Of a stretch of 64,000 bases of DNA, positions 1 to 7,424 are shown in pieces. The position numbers were made by a program, and so were the translations under genes. The first letter of the stretch is position 1, and every line of letters begins with the position of its first letter. The DNA comes from Bdellovibrionales bacterium (lineage in GTDB: Bacteria; Bdellovibrionota; UBA1018), in contig CANCQK010000005.1 of NCBI GenBank assembly GCA_947380295.1, positions 62,001 to 126,000 on the forward strand, written 5' to 3'. A model generated the notes under the pieces. It searched no databases and was not told the origin of the DNA. It saw only the letters and a program-made list of their open reading frames with translations.

Positions 1-1372
1 TGGAGTGAGTTCCTTCTGTAAAATCACCAGCAAGATAAATGTGATTTTCGGGTATCCTGAGTTCATTCGAGAGCTCGTCGAAGCGAGAGCGTCCCACCGG
101 CCAGCCGGCAATGGCTCGCGGGTGATATCGATAAAATTCTACACTCTGAATGTCCTTTGAAAAACCGGGCCAAAGTTGTTCAAAAGCGGACGCGATTTGT
201 TTTTTTACTTCGTCCAGTGGCATCATCGTAAATTTCTCAGCATGATAACCAGTAATCAGGAGCGAAAGAATCTTAGTGTCGGTGTTTTGATCTGGGTTGC
301 CATCGTAGATCACGCCTAAATCCGAGTCTGAGAGGATCGGCAGCGCTTCTGCCGCTTTTTTGGTTTGAAATCGGTCGGACTTCCGAGAAACGAAAACGTG
401 AGCTTTAAAGTATGATCCCCAAGTTTGAGTTTTGATGGCCTCCCATTTTTTCTCTGAGAGCGGTGGATCAAATTGGAGTTCGGAAAGGCGATACAGAGGA
501 ATTGTGCTGACCACCGCTTTCGCCTCAATTTTTCGATTTTGATGAGTGACCTGGTTTAATACGCTTATAATAATCCGGCTTTTCTTGCTTTCTAGTCGAG
601 TCACTCTTTCATTGAGACTGATCCGGTGAGGGTTGATGTACTTTGTGAGCGCCTGGGTAAAGCGCTCATTTCCGCCGATGACCCGATAGCTCGCTTCTCC
701 CTTCCCGAGGAAAATGTGAAACTCAGAGATTCCATCCAAAGCAGAGAGTTGCTCCCACTGTGTTCCGATCTCGCATTCGACAGAGATCCGGATCCACTCG
801 GATACTCTCTTGGGTAGGTTTTGCTGAAGAACCCATTCAGACAATGCGATGTCTTTGAGGTTCATGAGTTCTTTCGGGAGGGGATGTGGCCCGTTTATTC
901 TTTGAATCATAGGGCCGACTTGTGCCCGGAACGAGTCAAATGCGGCCTTTTCAACAGGCGTGAAGATGCGTGTTAGAAAGTCCTCTACCGACTCCTTTTG
1001 TCCCAGAGTCTCGAGTTTTTGGTTGAGAACGACACTCGATGCTGAGCTTTCTACCTTTAAGGGAAGTTTGAGTTCCTTTAAAATTTTTACCGCGGGATTG
1101 CTTTCCCAGTATTCCTCCATTCCCGAATCTGCGTGAAGTGTCACCTGTCCCGGAGTCTGGTACGTCACAGTCCGGACCCTTCCACCGACCCGTGGAGTGA
1201 TTTCGACCAAGTGGTAAGGAATACCCGCCTTTTTGAGCTGATAGGCCGTCGCTAAACCGCTGAGACCTGCACCAATAATGAGAACGTCTGTTTTTTGAGG
1301 TAACTGTGCGAGAGCGAGGCTGGAAAAATAGACGAAAATTGCGAGAGCTCGAAAGACTAATTTGAGAACCAT
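1..1372 (-). CDS. Secreted FAD-dependent amine oxidoreductase (3' end outside window)
   Basis: Reading the minus strand from the ATG at 1372 gives an open frame of 457 codons that runs off the left edge, so the C-terminus is missing. It starts with a Sec-type signal peptide (MVLKLVFRALAIFVYFSSLA, then LAQ), followed by an FAD-binding Rossmann motif, DVLIIGAGLSGLATAYQL, and a second conserved stretch near HLVEITPRVGGRVRT. Near the window edge the sequence IYLAGDFTEGTHS matches the FAD-contacting C-terminal motif of monoamine oxidase-like flavoproteins. The family oxidises amines or related substrates with FAD; the substrate here cannot be told. The signal peptide suggests a periplasmic enzyme. 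It is divergent from the aldehyde dehydrogenase at 1502, which could oxidise an aldehyde product, but that link is only inference. Confidence 0.85.
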   Translation of the reverse strand, partial: MVLKLVFRALAIFVYFSSLALAQLPQKTDVLIIGAGLSGLATAYQLKKAGIPYHLVEITPRVGGRVRTVTYQTPGQVTLHADSGMEEYWESNPAVKILKELKLPLKVESSASSVVLNQKLETLGQKESVEDFLTRIFTPVEKAAFDSFRAQVGPMIQRINGPHPLPKELMNLKDIALSEWVLQQNLPKRVSEWIRISVECEIGTQWEQLSALDGISEFHIFLGKGEASYRVIGGNERFTQALTKYINPHRISLNERVTRLESKKSRIIISVLNQVTHQNRKIEAKAVVSTIPLYRLSELQFDPPLSEKKWEAIKTQTWGSYFKAHVFVSRKSDRFQTKKAAEALPILSDSDLGVIYDGNPDQNTDTKILSLLITGYHAEKFTMMPLDEVKKQIASAFEQLWPGFSKDIQSVEFYRYHPRAIAGWPVGRSRFDELSNELRIPENHIYLAGDFTEGTHS

Positions 1373-1397
1373 TCTGGATGCGGCCTTTCCATAAAAC

Positions 1398-1420
1398 TTC
1401 CCAACCAAGTCATTTGGGAA
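1398..1420. promoter_or_regulatory. Inverted repeat in divergent promoter region
   Basis: The 129-bp gap between the divergent amine oxidase and aldehyde dehydrogenase genes contains 7-bp perfect arms, TTCCCAA at 1398-1404 and TTGGGAA at 1414-1420, separated by 9 bp. The position suits an operator for a regulator shared by both genes. No regulator gene is adjacent, so the role is inferred from position and symmetry only. Confidence 0.3.
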
Positions 1421-1501
1421 TATGTTATTCAAAATAGTAGATCCTAACGAAGAGTCTACTTTCTGCTACTTGAGAATCTAAGATGAAATACAAGGAAACT
1501 C

Positions 1502-3028
1502 ATGCTCAAAAAGTTGAAAGATAACAATCGAACGCAAGCGATTCTGATTCATGGAAATTGGGTGACCCCTCAATCTTCTCATCTCAGGGAGATTCGAAAT
1601 CCTAGCAGTTTAGAGCTTTTGGGCACTGCGGCAGATTGCGGCCAAGATGATGTCAACGCAGCAGTTCTGTCAGCTCGTAACGCTCAGCAGAGTTGGTGGA
1701 GAGTGCCCGGAGTTGAAAAAGCTAAACTCCTCAGAGAGGTGGGACGCCGCGTCCGAGAGATGGAATACGATCTGTCTCGTCTGATGACCAAGGAAACCGG
1801 TAAGGCCTTGTGTGAGTCGGTAGATTGCATCGATTGGGTGGCTGCAGCGTTTGAGTATTATGCTGAAGTGGCTCGATCGAGTTATGGAAAATCCATTCCC
1901 CCTGTGGCTCCGCATCAGATTAACTTTACCATTAAAGAACCCTATGGCGTGGTAGGCGCTATTGTTCCGTTCAATTTCCCCCTTCTATTGATGGCATGGA
2001 AAGTTGCTCCGGCGTTGGCTGCAGGCAATGCAGTTGTTTGTAAAGCTCCTCATCAAAATCCGCTGACCAATCTCATGATGGCTCGGGCTTATGAAGGGGT
2101 GCTGCCTCCTGGTGTGGTGAATGTGATTACAGGGGGTGAAAGTACCGGGGAGTTGTTAATTCACCACGATGAGATTGACCTCATCGCGTTTACTGGTTCC
2201 ACGCAGGTCGGTCGAAGGATCGCCGCAGTGGCTGGGAGTCAGCTCAAGAAAGTGAATCTTGAGTTGGGTTCTGTCGATCCATTTTTGGTTTTTAAAGATG
2301 CGAACTTGGATATTGCGGTCCCGGGTGTAGCCTGGGCCAGACTTCTCAACGCAGGGCAAGTTTGTACTTCTAGTAAACGCATTTATTTAGAGCGCCCCAT
2401 CGCAGAGGAGTTTATTGGCCGACTTTCTGCTCACGTAAAGACTCTGCAAGTTGGGGATCCATTGAACCCGAACACTGACATCGGCCCATTGATCTCTGCA
2501 GAGGCGGTGAAAAAAGTTGAATCACAAGTGAAAGCGGCCATTCAAGAGGGAGCAACGCTTCTTCTGGGCGGAAGTCGATTTCAGCCGGAAGGCCTTCCTG
2601 GTTATTTTTTTGAGCCTACGATCCTGAGTGATGTTAAGCACGGTTCGAGTCCTACGCGGGAGGAGATCTTTGGCCCCGTCTTTTCGATTACTGTGGCTGA
2701 AAATGCAGATGAGATGATCGAAATGGCCAACGATTCCAAGTACGGGCTTGGAGCTTGTATCTACACAAATAATCTTGAAGTCTCGATGAGAGCGATGGAA
2801 AATATCAAGGCTGGGACTTTTTGGATCAATGACCCCCTCACGGACAATGATGCCGCCCCTTTTGGCGGAATGCGATGGAGTGGGATTGGACGTGAACTCG
2901 GAGAAGAAGGGCTTGATGCGTTTCGCGAGCCCAAACACGTTCATCTCGATTATATTGCTGAAAAGAAGTCTTACTGGTTTCCCTACGGACAAAGAAAAAT
3001 TCCCTCCAAAAAGGAGTCAAATTCTTGA
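1502..3028 (+). CDS. NAD(P)-dependent aldehyde dehydrogenase
   Basis: A 508-residue protein of normal ALDH-superfamily length. The cofactor-binding region contains GAIVPFNFPLLLMAWKVAPA and FTGSTQVG. The catalytic base is Glu254 in LELGSVDP and the nucleophile is Cys288 in NAGQVCTSSKR, 34 residues apart as usual for the family, so it should be active. The reaction is oxidation of an aldehyde to its acid in the cytoplasm. The stop codon overlaps the start of the saccharopine-dehydrogenase-like gene by 4 bp, so the two are translationally coupled. That suggests 2-aminoadipate semialdehyde, the product of saccharopine cleavage in lysine catabolism, as a possible substrate. Succinate-semialdehyde-type or other activity remains possible. 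Confidence 0.9.
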   Translation: MLKKLKDNNRTQAILIHGNWVTPQSSHLREIRNPSSLELLGTAADCGQDDVNAAVLSARNAQQSWWRVPGVEKAKLLREVGRRVREMEYDLSRLMTKETGKALCESVDCIDWVAAAFEYYAEVARSSYGKSIPPVAPHQINFTIKEPYGVVGAIVPFNFPLLLMAWKVAPALAAGNAVVCKAPHQNPLTNLMMARAYEGVLPPGVVNVITGGESTGELLIHHDEIDLIAFTGSTQVGRRIAAVAGSQLKKVNLELGSVDPFLVFKDANLDIAVPGVAWARLLNAGQVCTSSKRIYLERPIAEEFIGRLSAHVKTLQVGDPLNPNTDIGPLISAEAVKKVESQVKAAIQEGATLLLGGSRFQPEGLPGYFFEPTILSDVKHGSSPTREEIFGPVFSITVAENADEMIEMANDSKYGLGACIYTNNLEVSMRAMENIKAGTFWINDPLTDNDAAPFGGMRWSGIGRELGEEGLDAFREPKHVHLDYIAEKKSYWFPYGQRKIPSKKESNS

Positions 3029-4236
3029 GTGAAAATCTGATTCGATACGCGGTCGTGGGGGGAGCGGGTGCTATGGGGCGAATTACGGTTCGCGACCTGG
3101 TTGAAACGCTGCCCTCTCGCAATGTAGAAATTCTCATCGCAGATTACGATCTGAAGCAGGCTTCAGCGTTAGCTGAACAGTTCAGTGATCGGCGCGTTCG
3201 AGCGATTCGAGTGGATGTTAAGAATCAGGCCGAAGCTCAGAAGCTTCTTGCAGGTTCGTTTGTTCTGATTAACGCCGCTCAATATTCGCTCAACTTGGAT
3301 GTCATGGCGATTGCTTTGGCCATTTCATCTCACTACATTGACCTCGGCGGACTCTTTCATGTCACCCGCCAGCAACTCGAGTGGGACAGTCGATTTAAGG
3401 CAATTGGGAAAACGGCTCTCTTGGGGATGGGTGCTGCCCCGGGAATTACAAATATTTTAGCTCGGCATGCTTCTGATCGGCTCGATACTGTGAAGGAAAT
3501 TCACCTTCGCGTGGGCTCTATGGACGCAACTCGCTATCGCACTCAGCCTGCTCTCGCTCTTTCTTATTCACTTCAGACTATTTTAGAGGAGTTTTCTTTT
3601 GAGCCTGCTATTTTCACGAAGGGCAAGTTCAAGTTTGTTGCTCCGATGTCAGGAGCGACGGCCCATCGATTCCCTGCACCAATTGGTCTTAGGTATCCCA
3701 TGTATACGATTCACTCAGAAGTTGCGACGCTTCCTGTCTCGTTCAAGGGACAGGGGGTCAAGGAGGTGAGTTTTAAGATTGCCTTCGACCCAGAGTTTAT
3801 CGATCGTGTTCGTTTCCTTCGAGATTTAGGCATGGCGTCCCACGAATGGATCACCTTGCCCGGAGGAGGAAAAGCCCGCCCAATTGACGTCATCAATCGG
3901 GTTGCAATGTCACAACCTACGCCGAAACAGGTCGGAAAGTTGAATCAATATGAGGTGGTTCGAGCTGTCGTAAAGGGTACTTTGGGTAGCAAGAAAGTGA
4001 CGCTCATTCATGAGTGCCACACAGCCGGAAAGCCGCAGTGGGGAATCGGCCTGGACATCGACACCGGGAGTCCTCCCTCGATCGCTGCGCAGATGCTTGC
4101 CAGGGGCGAAATCACGGAGCGTGGGGCTTTACCTGCTGAGATTGCGGTACCGCCGGTCCTATTTTTTGAATACCTAAAAGCGCGGAATATGAAGATCAAG
4201 ACTGCGCAGAAATCGGGCTGGGAATTTAAAGTTTAG
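3025..4236 (+). CDS. Saccharopine dehydrogenase-like oxidoreductase
   Basis: A 403-residue protein starting at a TTG that overlaps the upstream stop codon (TTGA). The N-terminus is a Rossmann fold, YAVVGGAGAMGRITVRDLVE, followed by a segment where residues are handled as in saccharopine dehydrogenase NADP-binding domains (LINAAQYSLNLDVMAIAL, HYIDLGG). The C-terminal half has LGMGAAPGITNILARHA, which is also typical of the family. Known members interconvert saccharopine with 2-aminoadipate semialdehyde or with lysine, and related ones make carboxynorspermidine. Coupling to an aldehyde dehydrogenase favours an amino-acid semialdehyde route. No lysine-ketoglutarate reductase lies nearby, so the pathway is not proven. 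Confidence 0.8.
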   Translation: MSENLIRYAVVGGAGAMGRITVRDLVETLPSRNVEILIADYDLKQASALAEQFSDRRVRAIRVDVKNQAEAQKLLAGSFVLINAAQYSLNLDVMAIALAISSHYIDLGGLFHVTRQQLEWDSRFKAIGKTALLGMGAAPGITNILARHASDRLDTVKEIHLRVGSMDATRYRTQPALALSYSLQTILEEFSFEPAIFTKGKFKFVAPMSGATAHRFPAPIGLRYPMYTIHSEVATLPVSFKGQGVKEVSFKIAFDPEFIDRVRFLRDLGMASHEWITLPGGGKARPIDVINRVAMSQPTPKQVGKLNQYEVVRAVVKGTLGSKKVTLIHECHTAGKPQWGIGLDIDTGSPPSIAAQMLARGEITERGALPAEIAVPPVLFFEYLKARNMKIKTAQKSGWEFKV

Positions 4237-4287
4237 CTAGAAGTGGAGGGTGAGCTCATTTAGGTATTTGCCTTCACGCATTTGAAG

Positions 4288-4378
4288 TGGCGGAGAGAGA
4301 GAGATTCGAACTCTCGATACGCTTTTGGCGTATGCTCCCTTAGCAAGGGAGTGCCTTCGGCCACTCGGCCATCTCTCC
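4288..4378 (-). tRNA. tRNA-Ser (GCT anticodon)
   Basis: The minus strand folds as a class II tRNA of 91 nt with an encoded CCA end. The acceptor stem is GGAGAGA pairing with TCTCTCC, discriminator G, then CCA. The anticodon arm CTCCCTTGCTAAGGGAG carries GCT, which reads AGC/AGU serine codons. A long variable arm (CATACGCCAAAAGCGTATCG region) and the T-arm GAGTTCGAATCTC are present. Confidence 0.95.
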
Positions 4379-4494
4379 GTGAGTGTGCGGCAAGCAAGTC
4401 AGTGTTCATCTATAGCAAAGCCAAAATGAAATAGCAAAGCTAGAACTGACGGTCTAAGCTGTTCTTTGAGTAAAACTTTGCTGGAGGCAGGGCT

Positions 4495-6516
4495 ATGGTA
4501 CTGACTACTGAGTTGATTTTGGGTTTGTTTGGCTTGGTTTTTCTGACTGAAACGGTTGCAGATGTTTTGAATTTGAGCCGACTCAGGTCAGATCTTCCCG
4601 CCGAGTTCCAAGGGATTTACGACTCCGAAAAGTACCGAAAATCGTTGCAGTATCAGACTGAAGTAACGTGCTTCGAGATTTTGCATCGGGCCATGAGTTT
4701 TGGGGTCTTTGCAGGTTTTTTGCTCGCCGGAGGATGGAACTGGGCGGATCAATGGGCAAGGCAATTTGAGCTGGGCTCGGTGGGTACTGGACTCATTTTT
4801 GTTGCTTTGATTTCTGCGCTTCGGTTTGTGATTCAGCTCCCATTTTCCGTCTACTCGACCTTTGGGATCGAGGCAAGGTATGGATTTAATCGAACCACGC
4901 CTCAAACCTTTGTTGCTGATTTGTTCAAAGGTCTAGTTTTGAGTGCGCTTCTGGGTGCGCCGATCTTTGCAGGGCTGATCTATTTTTTTGAAAGCGCTGG
5001 GTCCCTTGCATGGCTTTACGCATGGTTTGCGCTCACTGTGTTTCAGGTGGGTGTGACGTATTTAGCTCCCGCTCTGATTTTGCCCTTATTTAACAAGTTT
5101 GAGCCCTTGCCGGAGGGTGATCTGAAGCGTGCGATTGAGATTTTTGCAGCTCAGCGCAAGTTTAAGTTGAGCGGAATTTTTACGATGGATAGTTCTAAGC
5201 GTTCCACTAAGTCGAACGCATTTTTTACTGGGTTTGGTAAGCTGAGAAAATTGGTCCTTTTTGATACGTTGATTCAAAATCAGTCTTTGGATGAACTGGT
5301 GGCAGTGCTAGCTCACGAAATTGGCCATTATGAGAAAAAACATATTCAGCAATCGATGGTCGTTTCTGTCTTATCCTCTGGGGTCCTATTTTACGTGTTT
5401 TCACTTTTTCTCAATCGGCCTGATTTGTTCGCAGCGTTTAAAATGGATTCAACCTCAATCTACGCAAGTCTTGTCTTGCTAAGTAGTGCCGCTGGGCCCG
5501 TGCTCAGACTGGTTTCTGTGCTGGCCCTCTGGAGATCTCGCGCGAATGAGTTCGAAGCAGATCGTTTCGCCCGTGAGGCCTGCGGTAAACCCGAGGCTCT
5601 TGTTTCAGCGTTGAAAAAAATGAGTGTTGATCATCTCTCTCATCTTAATCCTCATCCGATGAAAGTGGTTTTGGAGTACTCTCATCCTCCGGTTCTCCAG
5701 AGAATTCAGGCACTCCGAGGTCTTGGTGTATTTTTGCTTTTTATGGTGTCCCTTTCGATGGTTTCTTCGCAGAGTTTCGCCCAAACGCCAACTCCGCAGG
5801 CCAGTGCTGGGGCTATGCTTTCCCAGTCCAAGGTGACTCCATCAAAAGTCCAAACTCAAAAATCAAAGTACGGCCCAGATGCGATGCCTCTCTCGGTGTC
5901 GCATGAGTATTTCAAGGGTCACGATGCTCCTCAGTTTTGGGCCCTGATCCCTTATTATGCACCTCAACAGACCGGAAGCTCATGCTCAGTTGCGGCTGCT
6001 ACTATGGTCGTGAATGCAGCTCGAGTCGGGCATGTCCTCAGGGCCGAAGAACCTCTGGCAACCGAGGCTCAGGTGATTAAAAACTCGAAGAGCACAGCGT
6101 GGCGGTTTTCTGTGGGTCTCATGGGGAGGGGTGTCCTCCTGGATGACCTTGGGGGCTACCTCACCTCGGGTCTTGCGGGTTACGATGCAAAGCCAAAATG
6201 GGTTGAAATGATTCATGCAAATCCAGATTCTCGGTTAAAAATTCACCAGATTCTAGTGGAGATGGAAAAAAATCCGAAGGAGTTCCTTATCGCAAATTTC
6301 GTTCAGGGAGTTTACACCGGAGATGCGCCTGTCGGTCATTTTGCCCCCGTGGGAGCCTATGATTCTGAGAATCAACGGGTCCTGATTCTCGACCCCGATC
6401 GTGAGTGGTATGAGCCTTATTGGGTGAGTGAAGATGTGTTTTTCAAAGGGATGAATACGGTCGATCAGAGCGCAAAAGGCGCCTATCGCGGGTTGATTCG
6501 CGTTGTTCTGCCTTAG
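4495..6516 (+). CDS. Ste24-type M48 membrane protease fused to phytochelatin-synthase-like (C83) domain
   Basis: A 673-residue chain. Residues 1 to about 415 match the Ste24/CAAX prenyl protease family: several membrane segments, the zinc motif HEIGH (His274, Glu275, His278) and the third ligand region NEFEADRFA (Glu354). After RIQALRG comes another hydrophobic segment (VFLLFMVSLSMV) and a Ser/Thr/Pro/Gln-rich linker. Residues about 470-673 match peptidase family C83, phytochelatin synthase-like: Cys497 in SSCSVAAATMV, His615 in VGHFAPVGAYD and Asp633 in LILDPDREWYEPYW. The His-Asp spacing of 18 equals that of the plant enzyme triad (His162/Asp180). C83 enzymes cleave or transpeptidate glutathione. 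The linker membrane segment would place this domain outside the cytoplasm. The reading frame is continuous, so this looks like a real fusion. Confidence 0.85.
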   Translation: MVLTTELILGLFGLVFLTETVADVLNLSRLRSDLPAEFQGIYDSEKYRKSLQYQTEVTCFEILHRAMSFGVFAGFLLAGGWNWADQWARQFELGSVGTGLIFVALISALRFVIQLPFSVYSTFGIEARYGFNRTTPQTFVADLFKGLVLSALLGAPIFAGLIYFFESAGSLAWLYAWFALTVFQVGVTYLAPALILPLFNKFEPLPEGDLKRAIEIFAAQRKFKLSGIFTMDSSKRSTKSNAFFTGFGKLRKLVLFDTLIQNQSLDELVAVLAHEIGHYEKKHIQQSMVVSVLSSGVLFYVFSLFLNRPDLFAAFKMDSTSIYASLVLLSSAAGPVLRLVSVLALWRSRANEFEADRFAREACGKPEALVSALKKMSVDHLSHLNPHPMKVVLEYSHPPVLQRIQALRGLGVFLLFMVSLSMVSSQSFAQTPTPQASAGAMLSQSKVTPSKVQTQKSKYGPDAMPLSVSHEYFKGHDAPQFWALIPYYAPQQTGSSCSVAAATMVVNAARVGHVLRAEEPLATEAQVIKNSKSTAWRFSVGLMGRGVLLDDLGGYLTSGLAGYDAKPKWVEMIHANPDSRLKIHQILVEMEKNPKEFLIANFVQGVYTGDAPVGHFAPVGAYDSENQRVLILDPDREWYEPYWVSEDVFFKGMNTVDQSAKGAYRGLIRVVLP

Positions 6517-6526
6517 GTCGAAAAGG

Positions 6527-6829
6527 TTAATTTTCGTGTCTTTTTGCCAAGTTTTGTTTGCCGATGGATTGCGAACTTAACCAATCTCTCATGATTTTTT
6601 TAATCAGAGTTTGATATTTGATGCCTTCGAGTTCGGCAGCAGTTTTAAATGTATTGAGAAGATTTTCAGGGATCTTGATGCTGATCAATCTGGACTTTGT
6701 GTTGCGGTTTGTTTCGGCCTCGGCATGAAGTTTTCTAAAATCCTCCAGAAATTGAACGATTTCTACTGTGCTCATTTTGCTTGCGCGCTCTAGGTATTCT
6801 GGTGTGAGGTATTGCACGGTTTTCTTCAT
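6527..6829 (-). CDS. Small ribbon-helix-helix-like protein, partner of nucleotidyltransferase
   Basis: A 100-residue protein whose start overlaps the stop of the upstream nucleotidyltransferase gene by 4 bp. The central part, SRLISIKIPENLLNTFKTAA, followed by GIKYQTLIKKIMRDWL, has the strand-helix-helix pattern of CopG/BrnA-type DNA-binding antitoxins. The pairing with an AbiEii/MNT-like nucleotidyltransferase and the shared palindrome at the operon start suggest an autoregulated two-gene module. Here the presumed regulator is the second gene, the less usual order for toxin-antitoxin pairs. Family assignment is from sequence pattern only. Confidence 0.7.
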   Translation of the reverse strand: MKKTVQYLTPEYLERASKMSTVEIVQFLEDFRKLHAEAETNRNTKSRLISIKIPENLLNTFKTAAELEGIKYQTLIKKIMRDWLSSQSIGKQNLAKRHEN

Positions 6830-7305
6830 TTCGATTTCCTCAGTTTTATTAGTTCGCGCAAGGATTCAACGTCGGCCAGGTCTTGTGGTCTGCCGGAGGC
6901 TTGCTTCATTTTGATCAAGTCTGGAATTGATGCAATTTTGATTTTAAATGAGTGAAATTGAACGGTGACCACTTGAATTGCGCTGAGATTTTGAGTGAGG
7001 ATGATGTCAACTTGTTCACTCGGCTTTTTCGGATTGTAAAAATTCCAGGCAATTAAATTTCGATTCTCCAAATACTCTTTTCTGAACTTATAAACTTGGG
7101 CCCCGTGCAGAGGGAGTCGCGATTCTAGTCCAAGTTCGTGTAAAGCCTGTTCAGTTTCGATAAAGTCGCCTTCTTTGAACTGAATCACTAGGTCAATGTC
7201 TACAGTTCCTCTTACGGCGCCGTGGAGGGCTACAGCGTAACCGCCGACTAGGGCGTAGGGAATGTTTCGAGTCGTTAGGGCTTGAATCAGTCTTGTGAGA
7301 AGCAT
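6826..7305 (-). CDS. Nucleotidyltransferase-fold protein (AbiEii/DUF6036-like)
   Basis: A 159-residue protein. The N-terminus YALVGGYAVALHGAVRGTVDIDLVI carries the GG-Y/A-x(n)-H-G-x(n)-T-x-DIDL pattern of AbiEii/DUF6036-type nucleotidyltransferases; the metal-binding acidic pair is in VDIDLV. A later acidic residue is in EQVDIILTQN and the C-terminus has IPDLIKMKQASGRPQDLADVESL, typical of this family. Such proteins occur as toxins or as antibiotic-modifying-type transferases. The ATG at 7305 lies inside a perfect inverted repeat and has no Shine-Dalgarno sequence, so the message may be leaderless. Confidence 0.8.
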   Translation of the reverse strand: MLLTRLIQALTTRNIPYALVGGYAVALHGAVRGTVDIDLVIQFKEGDFIETEQALHELGLESRLPLHGAQVYKFRKEYLENRNLIAWNFYNPKKPSEQVDIILTQNLSAIQVVTVQFHSFKIKIASIPDLIKMKQASGRPQDLADVESLRELIKLRKSK

Positions 7306-7330
7306 AGTATATACCAGTATATACTATGCT
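7301..7330. promoter_or_regulatory. Perfect 14-bp inverted repeat covering the start codon (putative operator)
   Basis: AGCATAGTATATAC at 7301-7314 and its exact complement at 7317-7330 are separated by CA. The start codon of the nucleotidyltransferase (7303-7305, minus strand) is in the left arm. On the minus strand TATACT inside the palindrome can serve as a -10 box, with TTGCTA 18 bp upstream as a weak -35. Binding by the RHH-like product of the second gene would repress the operon; this is inferred. Confidence 0.65.
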
Positions 7331-7424
7331 TCTGAGTGATAGCAAACGTTTTGGTGGACCCCTTTGCTTTAGTAATCCCACCAAATCTATCCCTATTCTC
7401 CTCCCAATCTGGTAAGGTGCGCAG

